Origin: Nitrosomonadales bacterium
GTDB lineage: Bacteria; Pseudomonadota; Gammaproteobacteria; Burkholderiales; Gallionellaceae
Length of the DNA stretch: 64,000 nucleotides
NCBI GenBank assembly: GCA_016214695.1
Contig: JACRNY010000003.1
Location: 1-64,000 of the forward strand
Reading direction: 5' to 3'
Under the pieces are notes generated by a model. The model was not told the DNA's origin and did not search any database. It worked only from the letters and a program-made list of their open reading frames with translations. How positions within the stretch are numbered: the first letter of the stretch is position 1; each line of letters starts with the position of its first letter. Shown piece after piece: positions 1-8,424 of the stretch. The translations under genes and the position numbers were made by a program.

Positions 1-2427
1 AAGGTCATCGAACAAGGGCTGGCGCTCTTTCCCGCATCGGCCGAACTGCACTGTTTCCTCGGCAACACCTACATCGACGAGAAGAAGTACGATCAGGCGA
101 TCCCCTGCTATCAGCAGGCGCTGCGGATACAACCGGACTATGTTGCGGTGCACAACCTGTTGGGAAATGTCTTCAGCGACCAGGGCGAGATGGACCAGGC
201 TGCCGCCAGCTACCGCAAGGCGCTTGCCTTCGATCCGGACTCTGTCGAAGCGAACAACAATCTGGGTGCCGCACTGCAGTCCATGGGCAACCTTGGCGAG
301 GCCATAGCCTGTTTCCGCAAGGCACTTGCGCTTGAACCGGACTCAGCCGCGGCGAACAACAATCTGGGGAGCGCTTTCAAAAAACAGGGGGATCTGGAAC
401 AGGCCCGCTCCTGTTACCGCAAGGCGCTCGAACTCGACCCCGACTGTGTGGACGCCCACAACAATCTGGGCGCACTGTTCCACGACCTGGGCGAACTGGA
501 TAAAGCCGAGGCCTGTTATCGCAGGGCACTCGCGCTCAGTCCCGACAACGCCGATCTGCACAACAATCTGGGGACCCTGTTCCAGGAAAGGGACGATCAG
601 GAACAGGCTGCCGTCTGTTTCCGCAAGGCGATCTCACTCGATCCCGCTTGTGTCGATGCGCACAACAACCTGGGGATCGTACTGAAGAAACAGGGGCAGC
701 TGAATGCAGCGGCAGCCAGCTATCGCACAGCGCTCTCGCTCAGACAGGACCTGCCCGAGATATACAACAATTTCGGAAATGTACTCAAGGACCAGGGTAA
801 CCTGGAATTGGCTGAGGACAGCTACCGCAAAGCTCTCGCACTCAAGCCTGATGACGCGGATACGCACAACAATCTGGGGGCGCTGTTGCAGGACAGGCTC
901 AACCTGGATGAGGCTGCATCCTGTTACCGCAAGGCCCTCGCGCTCAAGCCCGATTTTTCCCTGGCACACAACAATCTTGGCGTCATCTATCAGGAACAGA
1001 ACAAGCTGAAGGATGCGCTGGACTGCTATCGGCAAGCGGTGAAGTTCGATCCCGGATTCCACATGGCCAGGGCCAACTTGCTGCACGTAAAGCAGCACGT
1101 GTGCGAATGGGATGATTTCGCAGCACTGTGCGAAGAGGTGCGCCGCAGCGTGCGTGAACTGCCGCCTTCCGCCGGGGACCACATCCCCCCCTTTTCATTC
1201 CTGGCCATCCCCGGCAGCACAGCGGAAGAACAAAAGCTTTGCGCCAGCAATTGGGCTCACAGCAAGACCCGGCATCTGGCAGCCCTGCGCGAAGAAATGG
1301 GCTTCGCGTTCAAGCAAGGACCCAGACCGAAACTGCATATCGCTTATTTTTCGGCCGACTTCAGGAACCACGCCGTCGCACATCTGATGGCGGAGATATT
1401 CGAGCTCCATGATCGCGAGCGCTTCCGGATCAGCGCCTATTCCTTCGGACCCGATGATGGCAGCGCGATGCGCAAACGTCTGGAGAAGGCCTTCGATCAA
1501 TTCGTGGATATCTGGGATGTCAGCCACGAAGATGCGGCCAGAAGGATATATGCCGATCAGGTCGACATCCTGGTCAACCTCACCGGCTACACGAAATATG
1601 CCCGTAACGCGATCGTCGCGCTGCGCCCGGCGCCGATCCAGGTCAATTATCTGGGCTATCCGGGGACCATGGGCGCCAGTTTCATGGACCATCTGATCGC
1701 GGACGGCTTCATCATCCCGCCGGAACGACAGAAGCACTATGCAGAGAAGGTGGCATGCCTGCCGGACTGCTATCTGCCCAGAGACTCGTCCGGCAAACGA
1801 CTGGCCGCTCCCAGCCGCCAGGAATGCGGATTGCCGCAGGATGGTTTTGTATTCTGCAGTTTCAACGTGTCCTACAAGATCACCCCCGATATCTTCGATA
1901 TCTGGTGCCGACTCCTGCAAGCCGTGCCGGGAAGCGTCTTGTGGCTGCCATCGAGCAACCCCGATGCCGAATCCAACCTGGCGCGGGAAGCACAGAAGCG
2001 CGGCGTGGATCCGGCAAGGATCATCAGGGCCACCCGGCGCAACTCCACCGACGAACACCTGGCGCGGCTCCAGTGCGCCGACCTGTTCCTCGACACCAAC
2101 CCCTACAATGCCCATACCACCTGCAGCGACGCGCTCTGGATGGGCCTGCCCCTGGTCACCTGCGTGGGCGAGACCTTCCCGTCCAGAGTCGCTGGCAGCC
2201 TGCTCACCGCGATAGGTGCACCGGAACTCGTAACCTACAGTCTGGAAGACTATTACGCGCTTGCCCTTGAACTAGCGACAGACAAGGAAAAATACAGGGA
2301 CATTCGCGCCAAGATCTCGGCCAAGCGCGAGTCGGCCGCCATGTTCAACAGCACGAAGTTCACCCGCGATCTGGAAGATATCTACCTGCAGCTATGGGAC
2401 GAATATGCGGGGAAAACTGCACACTGA
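1..2427 (+). CDS. TPR/SPINDLY-type O-GlcNAc transferase-like protein (5' end outside window)
   Basis: The frame is open from base 1, so the N-terminus lies outside the window; the first internal ATG is at 148. About nine to ten 34-residue TPR units with the signature NNLG..L...G.LdeA...YRKAL..P fill the first ~330 residues. A C-terminal ~400-residue catalytic part follows, typical of glycosyltransferase family 41 (OGT/SPINDLY): HIAYFSADFRNHAVAHLMAE, VNYLGYPGTMGASFMDHL, and TTCSDALWMGLPLVT with a ...ETFPSRVAGSLL.. loop. The family transfers a sugar, usually GlcNAc, from UDP-sugar to Ser/Thr of cytoplasmic proteins; in bacteria such enzymes often act on surface-appendage or signalling proteins. 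The neighbouring methyltransferase, a second TPR protein and a pilin/glycosyltransferase pair suggest a glycosylation locus, but the substrate is unknown. Confidence 0.9.
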   Translation, partial: KVIEQGLALFPASAELHCFLGNTYIDEKKYDQAIPCYQQALRIQPDYVAVHNLLGNVFSDQGEMDQAAASYRKALAFDPDSVEANNNLGAALQSMGNLGEAIACFRKALALEPDSAAANNNLGSAFKKQGDLEQARSCYRKALELDPDCVDAHNNLGALFHDLGELDKAEACYRRALALSPDNADLHNNLGTLFQERDDQEQAAVCFRKAISLDPACVDAHNNLGIVLKKQGQLNAAAASYRTALSLRQDLPEIYNNFGNVLKDQGNLELAEDSYRKALALKPDDADTHNNLGALLQDRLNLDEAASCYRKALALKPDFSLAHNNLGVIYQEQNKLKDALDCYRQAVKFDPGFHMARANLLHVKQHVCEWDDFAALCEEVRRSVRELPPSAGDHIPPFSFLAIPGSTAEEQKLCASNWAHSKTRHLAALREEMGFAFKQGPRPKLHIAYFSADFRNHAVAHLMAEIFELHDRERFRISAYSFGPDDGSAMRKRLEKAFDQFVDIWDVSHEDAARRIYADQVDILVNLTGYTKYARNAIVALRPAPIQVNYLGYPGTMGASFMDHLIADGFIIPPERQKHYAEKVACLPDCYLPRDSSGKRLAAPSRQECGLPQDGFVFCSFNVSYKITPDIFDIWCRLLQAVPGSVLWLPSSNPDAESNLAREAQKRGVDPARIIRATRRNSTDEHLARLQCADLFLDTNPYNAHTTCSDALWMGLPLVTCVGETFPSRVAGSLLTAIGAPELVTYSLEDYYALALELATDKEKYRDIRAKISAKRESAAMFNSTKFTRDLEDIYLQLWDEYAGKTAH

Positions 2428-2450
2428 TCAGCACCGCCCCTGACGCAGCG

Positions 2451-2981
2451 TCAGCTGCGCCGCTTCTCCGCAATCATGTTCAAGCTGATCGGAACGCCAG
2501 CGAATACCATGGAGCTGGTATCTTCAAATATGCCGAAATAGTGCACCCGCCGCATATTGGCGAAACCTGAACTGTGCAGGAAGAACTCCAGGAACTCCTG
2601 GTTCAAGCCGACCACGTGATAGTCATACCTGTCCACATGCCCGCCGAACATCATGCGCATCACCGAGAAGCGCTGGTCGATGTTGAGACGGTCCTTTTGC
2701 AGCAACAAGCCCGACAATATATCCAGATCAGGCACACTGACGAACATGCTCCCGCCCGGCTTCAGGACGCGATTCCATTCCACCAGCGTCTTGAACAGCT
2801 CGTCCTTGTAGTCAAGATGCTCGACAACGTGCGAAGCATACAGCTGGTCGAAGGTCTCATCCTCGAAGCGGGAAAGATCGTTGGCGTTGCAAACGTGATC
2901 GACATAGGGCGCCGGATTGGCGTTCAGGATTTCCCAGCCCGCACACTTTGATGTGCCTCCGACATGTAGTCTGCGTGTCAT
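2451..2981 (-). CDS. SAM-dependent methyltransferase (type 11-like)
   Basis: A 176-residue protein. The start at 2981 has a GGAGT Shine-Dalgarno about 7 nt upstream; a longer frame to 3230 exists, but its extra N-terminus is low-complexity and Arg-rich and is not protein-like. The motifs fit class I methyltransferases: LYASHVVEHLDY (post-II region), EWNRVLKPGGSMFVSVPD (motif III), and a C-terminal SSGFANMRRV segment. The glycine-rich motif I is degenerate (VGGTSKCAG), as in several methyltransferases of polysaccharide and glycosylation clusters. It ends 23 bases from the end of the OGT-like gene in a tail-to-tail arrangement. It probably modifies a sugar or lipid-linked intermediate, but the substrate cannot be read from sequence. 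Confidence 0.75.
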   Translation of the reverse strand: MTRRLHVGGTSKCAGWEILNANPAPYVDHVCNANDLSRFEDETFDQLYASHVVEHLDYKDELFKTLVEWNRVLKPGGSMFVSVPDLDILSGLLLQKDRLNIDQRFSVMRMMFGGHVDRYDYHVVGLNQEFLEFFLHSSGFANMRRVHYFGIFEDTSSMVFAGVPISLNMIAEKRRS

Positions 2982-3233
2982 CTTTGATACTCCATTGATT
3001 GTTCGACTCGATAACGCTTGATCGATCGTGCAGTTCTTTCTGCGGAGCGCGGCTCCCCTGCGGAGAACTTGCCGGAGTCGCAGCACGGATCGTTCGACCC
3101 GCATCGTGCCGTGAAGAGACGCAAATATCAAGAATGAACCCCGGCGGCCGATCTCCCGCCTGCTGGCACAGGACATTGCTGCACGGCAACAGATGTGGCA
3201 ATCTTCCCGCTCGATCAATCCGCCTGCCACATC

Positions 3234-4112
3234 ATGCTCGACTGGCTCAAGAAAACATCACCCGATCCCGGGAAAAAGGAACCCGCCACCCCGCCCGCAG
3301 GAGCCACTGTGCCAGTCGCAGCGCGCCTGGCGGATGAGTATGCGGCTCATATCAGGCAGGGTAACGAATTCCTTGCGCGCGACCAGTCAAAGGAAGCGAC
3401 GCAATGCTATCGGCACGCCGTTGGCGCCGATCCGCTCGAGCCCGAAGGTTTCCTCAACCTCGGTTTCGCCCTGAAGGAACAGGGACGGCATGTGGAAGCC
3501 GAACTCGCTTTCAGGCAGGCCATCCTGCTGGATCCGGGAATGGGGGATGCTTACTATTTTCTGGCGACGGTAGCGCAGGAACTGGGCAAGCTCGACGATG
3601 CCATAGGCAGCTATCGCAAGACCCTCGATCTCAAACCCGATTTCGAGATGGCTTACCGCGACCTGAGCCTGGCACTCCTGCAGAATGGACAGGCAGCCGA
3701 CGCCGAGGTATCACTCATGCAGGCACTTGCTCTCTATCCGACGAATGCCGATTTCCATTATTACCTCGGGAAACTGCATGTCCAGCAGGGGGCGACTGGC
3801 AAGGCGATCGATTGCTTCCTGCAGGTGCTGTCGCTTCAGCCGGAATCCCCCGTGGGACATCACGATATGGGAGTCGCCCTTCAGGCCCAGGGCAACCTGG
3901 ACGCTGCCATTCAAAGTTACCGGAAAGCGATCGCACTGAAGCCGGACTATGCCGAAGCGCATTGCGATCTGGGGATCGCCTTGCAGAAGCAGGGCAAGCT
4001 GGAAGCGTCAGTTGAATGTTACCGGCAGGCGCTTGCAATCGATCCGGATCAGGCCGATGCACGCAGCAATCTGGCTGACGCATTGCACGCTCTGGACAAG
4101 CGGAAAGACTAG
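3234..4112 (+). CDS. TPR-repeat protein
   Basis: About 292 residues if started at ATG 3234 (MLDWLKKTSPDPGKK); a GTG at 3195 would add 13 residues. Neither start has a clear ribosome-binding site. After a Pro-rich N-terminal stretch the protein is almost wholly TPR (about seven units, e.g. GFALKEQGRHVEAELAFRQA and LGIALQKQGKLEASVECYRQ). It has no catalytic domain, signal peptide or membrane segment, so it is probably a cytoplasmic scaffold. Its repeats resemble those of the OGT-like protein at the left edge, suggesting duplication of a TPR array. It ends 17 bases from the convergent membrane-protein gene. Confidence 0.8.
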   Translation: MLDWLKKTSPDPGKKEPATPPAGATVPVAARLADEYAAHIRQGNEFLARDQSKEATQCYRHAVGADPLEPEGFLNLGFALKEQGRHVEAELAFRQAILLDPGMGDAYYFLATVAQELGKLDDAIGSYRKTLDLKPDFEMAYRDLSLALLQNGQAADAEVSLMQALALYPTNADFHYYLGKLHVQQGATGKAIDCFLQVLSLQPESPVGHHDMGVALQAQGNLDAAIQSYRKAIALKPDYAEAHCDLGIALQKQGKLEASVECYRQALAIDPDQADARSNLADALHALDKRKD

Positions 4113-4129
4113 AGCACCAAGGCCAGTCG

Positions 4130-6058
4130 TCAGATCGCCCCGCATGCGGCGCGGTCGCCTTCCAGACACGCCAGCAGTTTCATGGCTGTCCTTTTCTCGC
4201 TGCTGCTGAGCGGGGCATCCTGCAGCGCTTTCAGCAGTTGCGCCGCCTCATCCCTGCGCCCTTCGAGCAAAACCAGTTGCGCCCATTTCAAACGGTTACT
4301 GGGGTTGGCAGGAACCAGCCGAAGAGAGCTTGCCAAAGCTGCGCTGGCTGCCGGCAGATCATGTTCCCGAAGCATCAGATAGTCGGCATACCATGAGTAC
4401 AGCATCGCCTGAACGAACGGCGATACCGTCGGGTTGACGAATGCCGCCGAGAATAGCCGCTCCATGTCCGGCCGGGCCAGGCATATGCCGCCCTCGATTG
4501 ACATCTCCTTAAGGCTGTACAACAGATTCCTGTCCGCCGGCGCGAAGGGGCTTTCCCGCAGGCGGCGTGACAGTTCGCTGACCCACGCCCTCTCCACCGG
4601 CATGCCGGCTTTGCAACTCAAATGGATCAGCCCCAGCCAGGCGAACTTAGAATCCCGATCAAGCTCTCCGGCCAGCTCATAATGCCTTCTGGCAAAAGCG
4701 TGGATCGGCGAGTTCGGCAAGGCTGCTTCCGGCAATCCGGCCAGCACGATCCCCGCCTCGTATTGGGCGCGGGATGACCCACGGTGATGTTGTGCCTCTA
4801 TCTGGGTGCGCCGTACGTCGTCGCCGAACTGGTGTGCTCGTAATGCGGTCACGAAAGGGAAGTAGGCCAGCGCTGTGATCGCCAGCGCTACGCCGATGGT
4901 CTTGCGCACCCCGGTGCTTTCGAGGGCGTGCAGCAGAGCACAGGCTGCGACCAGCACGATGCCCAGCAGCGGCAAATAATTGCGATGCTCGTGGGCGATC
5001 TCCAGAGGCAAGACTGTGGATTCCAGCGCATGCCCGATCAGGAACCACGCGATACCGAACGAAACGAGCGACGCACGCCTGCGCAACCACCACGCACACC
5101 AGACCAGAGCGGCCAGACCGGCCAGCGCAGGCAGCGTCGCCCAGGGAGCGAACAGGCCGGTGGATATCGCGATATCGTCATGGTACAGGCCAAGCGCTTC
5201 CAGACGGGGCAACAGGATGAGGCCGAAATAGAACCAGAGTACGCGCCCCTCGGTCAGCAAGCGCTCGCCCAGCGAGAATGGCCGGATATCGTAGCCTGCC
5301 CACAGCCATTGCCCCGCTGGCGCAAGCATATAGACTGCTGCCGCCAGCAAGCTCAGCCCCGCCAATGTGGCCAACCCGCGGGCAAAGCGATCGAGTTCCC
5401 CGCTGCTGCTTCTCCGAACGATCAGCTCCCAGGCCAGTGCAAACAAGGGGAACAGCACCCCGGTTTCCTTGCTGAAATATGACAACGGCCAGAACAGCCC
5501 CCATGCCAGGACCAGCCGCATTGCACCTGCGCGACCACCGCGCTCGCGCCCCAGAATGTGGAGCAACAAAGCGGCCAGAAGGAAGAACGCCGACAAGCTG
5601 GTCATGCGCTGCACGACGTGCAGCACTGGCAGCAACTGGATCGGGTGCAGCAGCCACAGCGCGGCCGCTGCGCCGGCCACGACAAGAACGTTGCGCTGCC
5701 TTGCCGATGGCATCGCCGTCGCCAGCAGATGGATCAGCAAATAAAGCAGCAGAACCCCGTTGGCCAGATGGATGGCGAGATTGGTTGCTTTGAAGACAAA
5801 GGGATCGAAACCGCTCGAATAATGATTGAGCGCAAAGCTCAATTGGGCCACGGGGCGGCCGGAAGGGCCGGCGTGCCCGCTCTGGAACACCTGACGCAAG
5901 GATTCGACGGACAGGCTTTCGAGACGCACCTCTTCTGCCTGCAGGATGCTGGGGCCGTCATCGAAGAAGAAACCGCCATGCAAGCCCGGCCAGTAGATCG
6001 CTACGAGAAAAGCACCGGCAAGGAACACGGCCAGCGCGAAGAGATATCGGATGCGCAT
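4130..6058 (-). CDS. Polytopic membrane glycosyltransferase-like protein with C-terminal TPR (TMTC/ArnT-like)
   Basis: 642 residues from ATG 6058 (MRIRYLFALAVF); an upstream ATG would lie in the pilA terminator. It has an N-terminal membrane segment, then an extracytoplasmic loop with FFFDDGPSI and GRPVAQLSFALNHYSSGFDP, then about ten further membrane helices. The C-terminal ~200 residues are soluble and TPR-like (LKWAQLVLLEGRRDEAAQLL). This layout matches GT-C fold proteins of the TMTC/PMT/ArnT type, which take lipid-linked sugars and have an acidic pair in the first loop (here DD). Its place directly downstream of pilA parallels pilin-glycosylating enzymes such as TfpW. A pilin-glycosylation role is inference; the transmembrane GT-C-like call is firmer. 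Confidence 0.65.
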   Translation of the reverse strand: MRIRYLFALAVFLAGAFLVAIYWPGLHGGFFFDDGPSILQAEEVRLESLSVESLRQVFQSGHAGPSGRPVAQLSFALNHYSSGFDPFVFKATNLAIHLANGVLLLYLLIHLLATAMPSARQRNVLVVAGAAAALWLLHPIQLLPVLHVVQRMTSLSAFFLLAALLLHILGRERGGRAGAMRLVLAWGLFWPLSYFSKETGVLFPLFALAWELIVRRSSSGELDRFARGLATLAGLSLLAAAVYMLAPAGQWLWAGYDIRPFSLGERLLTEGRVLWFYFGLILLPRLEALGLYHDDIAISTGLFAPWATLPALAGLAALVWCAWWLRRRASLVSFGIAWFLIGHALESTVLPLEIAHEHRNYLPLLGIVLVAACALLHALESTGVRKTIGVALAITALAYFPFVTALRAHQFGDDVRRTQIEAQHHRGSSRAQYEAGIVLAGLPEAALPNSPIHAFARRHYELAGELDRDSKFAWLGLIHLSCKAGMPVERAWVSELSRRLRESPFAPADRNLLYSLKEMSIEGGICLARPDMERLFSAAFVNPTVSPFVQAMLYSWYADYLMLREHDLPAASAALASSLRLVPANPSNRLKWAQLVLLEGRRDEAAQLLKALQDAPLSSSEKRTAMKLLACLEGDRAACGAI

Positions 6059-6070
6059 ATCGAAGCCAAA

Positions 6071-6103
6071 GAAAAAGCCCCTTGGCATCGCCAAGGGGCT
6101 TTT
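6071..6103 (-). terminator. Rho-independent terminator of pilA
   Basis: An 11-bp perfect stem (AGCCCCTTGGC / GCCAAGGGGCT, loop of 3) is followed on the minus strand by five T residues. It lies 16-48 bases after the pilA stop codon and just before the start of the membrane glycosyltransferase-like gene, so the downstream gene would depend on read-through or a weak promoter of its own. Confidence 0.85.
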
Positions 6104-6118
6104 GATCAACTCTGCAGA

Positions 6119-6565
6119 TTAAAAGTCCTTGCAGGAGCTGGGCAGATACTTCTTCGGCATGGTGCCGGCGCCGCACTGCCAGGATACTGTGCCCTTGGCC
6201 GCATCGCCGGTGCCGCGCAGGATCATGGTGGTGCTGGTTGCAGCAGCCAAGCCTGTGTCAGTCGAGGCAGTCACGGTGATCTCGCCGACCGAGCTGCTGG
6301 TCGAAGCGTAAGCTACGGAAGCGACATAACGAGAAACTTGAGTCTGCACACCCATGGAAGCCTGTGCGAGAGCCATCGTGCCTTTTTGCGAGAATGTCTC
6401 GGCAACTGCAGTACGGCCGGAAGATGCTGCCAGAACGACTTCAGAGACCTTGGCACGAACCATGTAGTCCTGATAGGCAGGCAATGCCACCGCTGCCAAG
6501 ATACCGATGATCGCAACCACGATCATCAGTTCGATCAGGGTGAAACCCTTTTGAATTTGTTTCAT
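6119..6565 (-). CDS. pilA: Type IV major pilin
   Basis: 148 residues. Start at 6565 is set by an AAGGAG Shine-Dalgarno and by the class III leader MKQIQKG^[10 protein letters not shown], cleaved after Gly7 by PilD with Phe1 and Glu5 in the mature chain. The hydrophobic N-terminal helix ([20 protein letters not shown]) is typical of type IVa pilins. A C-terminal disulfide loop is formed by two Cys (WQCGAG...SSCKDF). It is followed by a terminator and preceded by a sigma-54-type promoter, as for PilSR-controlled pilins elsewhere. No other pilus gene lies immediately beside it. A minor pilin is possible, but length and promoter favour the major subunit. Confidence 0.92.
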   Translation of the reverse strand: MKQIQKGFTLIELMIVVAIIGILAAVALPAYQDYMVRAKVSEVVLAASSGRTAVAETFSQKGTMALAQASMGVQTQVSRYVASVAYASTSSSVGEITVTASTDTGLAAATSTTMILRGTGDAAKGTVSWQCGAGTMPKKYLPSSCKDF

Positions 6566-6633
6566 GTCGAACTCCTTATTAAATTTTGGACGTTGCCTTT
6601 GCGGGCTACACACTAGGTGTGCGGCAGAATAGT

Positions 6634-6649
6634 AGCAGAACGCGTGCCA
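6634..6649 (-). promoter_or_regulatory. Sigma-54 (-24/-12) promoter of pilA
   Basis: On the minus strand it reads TGGCACGCGTTCTGCT, which matches TGGCAC-N5-TTGC with a single change (CTGC) and correct GG-to-GC spacing. It lies about 70 bases before the pilA ATG, giving a leader of roughly 55-60 bases. PilR/sigma-54 control of pilA is known in Pseudomonas and other proteobacteria; control here is inferred from the site. Confidence 0.75.
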
Positions 6650-6779
6650 GCCGGTAGCCCCTTCTACATGGACAGCTACTGCAGGCTTCACCGACCCTTG
6701 TGGTATTTCGGATGCAGCAGAAAAGCGCATCCTGAAAAATATTCGTCAGGATGGTGACGCATTTCGTCACCACTTCAGC

Positions 6780-8414
6780 TCAAGGGGTATAGCCGGGGAT
6801 CTTGCCCTCATCCACCTCGTCGATCTGCTCGGGCTTGAGGAATTGGCGCGCATAAGTGAGATAGACCTTGTCGCGGATGAAAACATCGAACAGTTCTGGA
6901 TCGATATGCCCGTTCTCCTTGAACTTGCCCAGGATCTGCAACGACTCGGTAAGCGTCTTGCCTTCCTTGTAGGGGCGATCCTTCGCGGTGAGCGCCTCGA
7001 AGATGTCGGCGATGCCCATGACCCGCGCCTGTATGGACATCTGCTCGCGCGTCAACCCTCTGGGGTAGCCTTTGCCATCCATGCGCTCGTGGTGTCCGCC
7101 GGCATATTCCGGCACGTTCTTCAGATGGTTGGGCCAGGGCAAGGCTTCCAGCATCTTGATAGTGACGTTGATATGGTGATTGATGATCTCGCGTTCAGCC
7201 GCGGTCAGCGTACCGGCGCGGATGGTCAGGTTCTCGACCTCCTCGGCGCTCAGGAAATCCGCATCTTCGCCCCTGGTGTTGCGCCATGGATACTTGGCGA
7301 TCTGCTGCACCCGGGCGACATCGGCATCCTGCATCTTTTCCGAACCGATGTTGCAGCGCCGCAGGAATTCGCGATCCTCATCGAGTTGCCGGACGAATGC
7401 CGCAAACGCCTGTTCACTCTGGGCTCCCCTCAGCATGGCGATCTCGGCGTCGCGCTTCAGCACCTCGAAGCGCGTATCGATGAGGGCGATGCGGTCGAAG
7501 ATGGTCTGCAGCTTGGTGGACTTGTCCACCACATGCACCGGCGTGGTGATCTTGCCGCAGTCGTGCAGCAGTCCGGCGATCTTGAGTTCGTACCTGTCCT
7601 TGTCGGTGAGATTGAAGTCGCCCAGGGAACCCAACTTGCTGAGGTTGGCCGCTTCCGCCAGCATCATGGTGAGCGCGGGAACGCGCGCGCAATGCCCGCC
7701 GGTATAGGGCGATTTGTCGTCGATGGCGGTGTTGATCAGGTTGATCAGGGATTCGAACAACTCTTCGAGCTGCTGGATCAGGCGGCGGTTGCTCAGCGCG
7801 ATGGCCGCCTGCGAGCCCAGCGATTCCAGCAATTGCTGGTCGTCCTTGCTGAACTGCTTGACCCCACCGGTCTTCTCGTCAAGCGCATTGATGAGCTGCA
7901 GCACGCCGATGATCTCGTGGTCGTGGTTGCGCATCGGCACGGCGAGGAAAGAACGCGAGTGGTAACCGGTCTTGGCATCGAATTTCTTGGTGCCGGAAAA
8001 ATCGAAGCCCGCGGCGATGTAGGCATCCGGGATGTTGACCGTCTCGCCGCGCAGCACGGAGTAACTCACCACCATCGCCAGGTTCGGCACGCCGTCGTGA
8101 TAGAGCGCGATGGGATAGAACGGGATAGGATTGCCCGAAGTTCCGCCCATTCGGATGTTGAGCGAATCGTTGTGCAATATCTCGAAAGTCAGCACCTGCC
8201 GTTCGGCATCGACCAGATACAGCGTACCGGCATCGGCATTGGTGATCTTCTTGGCGGCAGTGAGAATGTTTTCCAGCAGGCGATGGATGTCGCGTTCGCT
8301 GGACAAGGCCGCGCCGATGGCGTTCAGATCGCTCAGACGGTTGAGCAGGCTCTCCAGCATGGCGCGCTGGGCCTGCTCCTGCTCCATATAGGCCTGGACC
8401 TTGGAGGTTTCCAC
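6780..8414 (-). CDS. GAF-domain HD-GYP cyclic-di-GMP phosphodiesterase
   Basis: 544 residues, GTG start behind a strong AAAGGAGG site. Residues ~30-200 form a GAF sensor domain. From ~220 there is an HD-GYP domain with LLHDCGKI (~282), NHHINVTIKML (~410), GGHHERMDGKGYP (~440) and ADIFEALTAKDRPYK, so the metal-binding and GYP residues are present. The family hydrolyses c-di-GMP to GMP. About 105 residues separate the HD pair from the next His motif, much longer than the usual ~20-30, so the domain carries an insertion. It is the last gene of the eight-gene signalling operon, 10 nt after the GAF-ATPase gene. Confidence 0.9.
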   Translation of the reverse strand: METSKVQAYMEQEQAQRAMLESLLNRLSDLNAIGAALSSERDIHRLLENILTAAKKITNADAGTLYLVDAERQVLTFEILHNDSLNIRMGGTSGNPIPFYPIALYHDGVPNLAMVVSYSVLRGETVNIPDAYIAAGFDFSGTKKFDAKTGYHSRSFLAVPMRNHDHEIIGVLQLINALDEKTGGVKQFSKDDQQLLESLGSQAAIALSNRRLIQQLEELFESLINLINTAIDDKSPYTGGHCARVPALTMMLAEAANLSKLGSLGDFNLTDKDRYELKIAGLLHDCGKITTPVHVVDKSTKLQTIFDRIALIDTRFEVLKRDAEIAMLRGAQSEQAFAAFVRQLDEDREFLRRCNIGSEKMQDADVARVQQIAKYPWRNTRGEDADFLSAEEVENLTIRAGTLTAAEREIINHHINVTIKMLEALPWPNHLKNVPEYAGGHHERMDGKGYPRGLTREQMSIQARVMGIADIFEALTAKDRPYKEGKTLTESLQILGKFKENGHIDPELFDVFIRDKVYLTYARQFLKPEQIDEVDEGKIPGYTP

Positions 8415-8424
8415 TACGCCTCCT

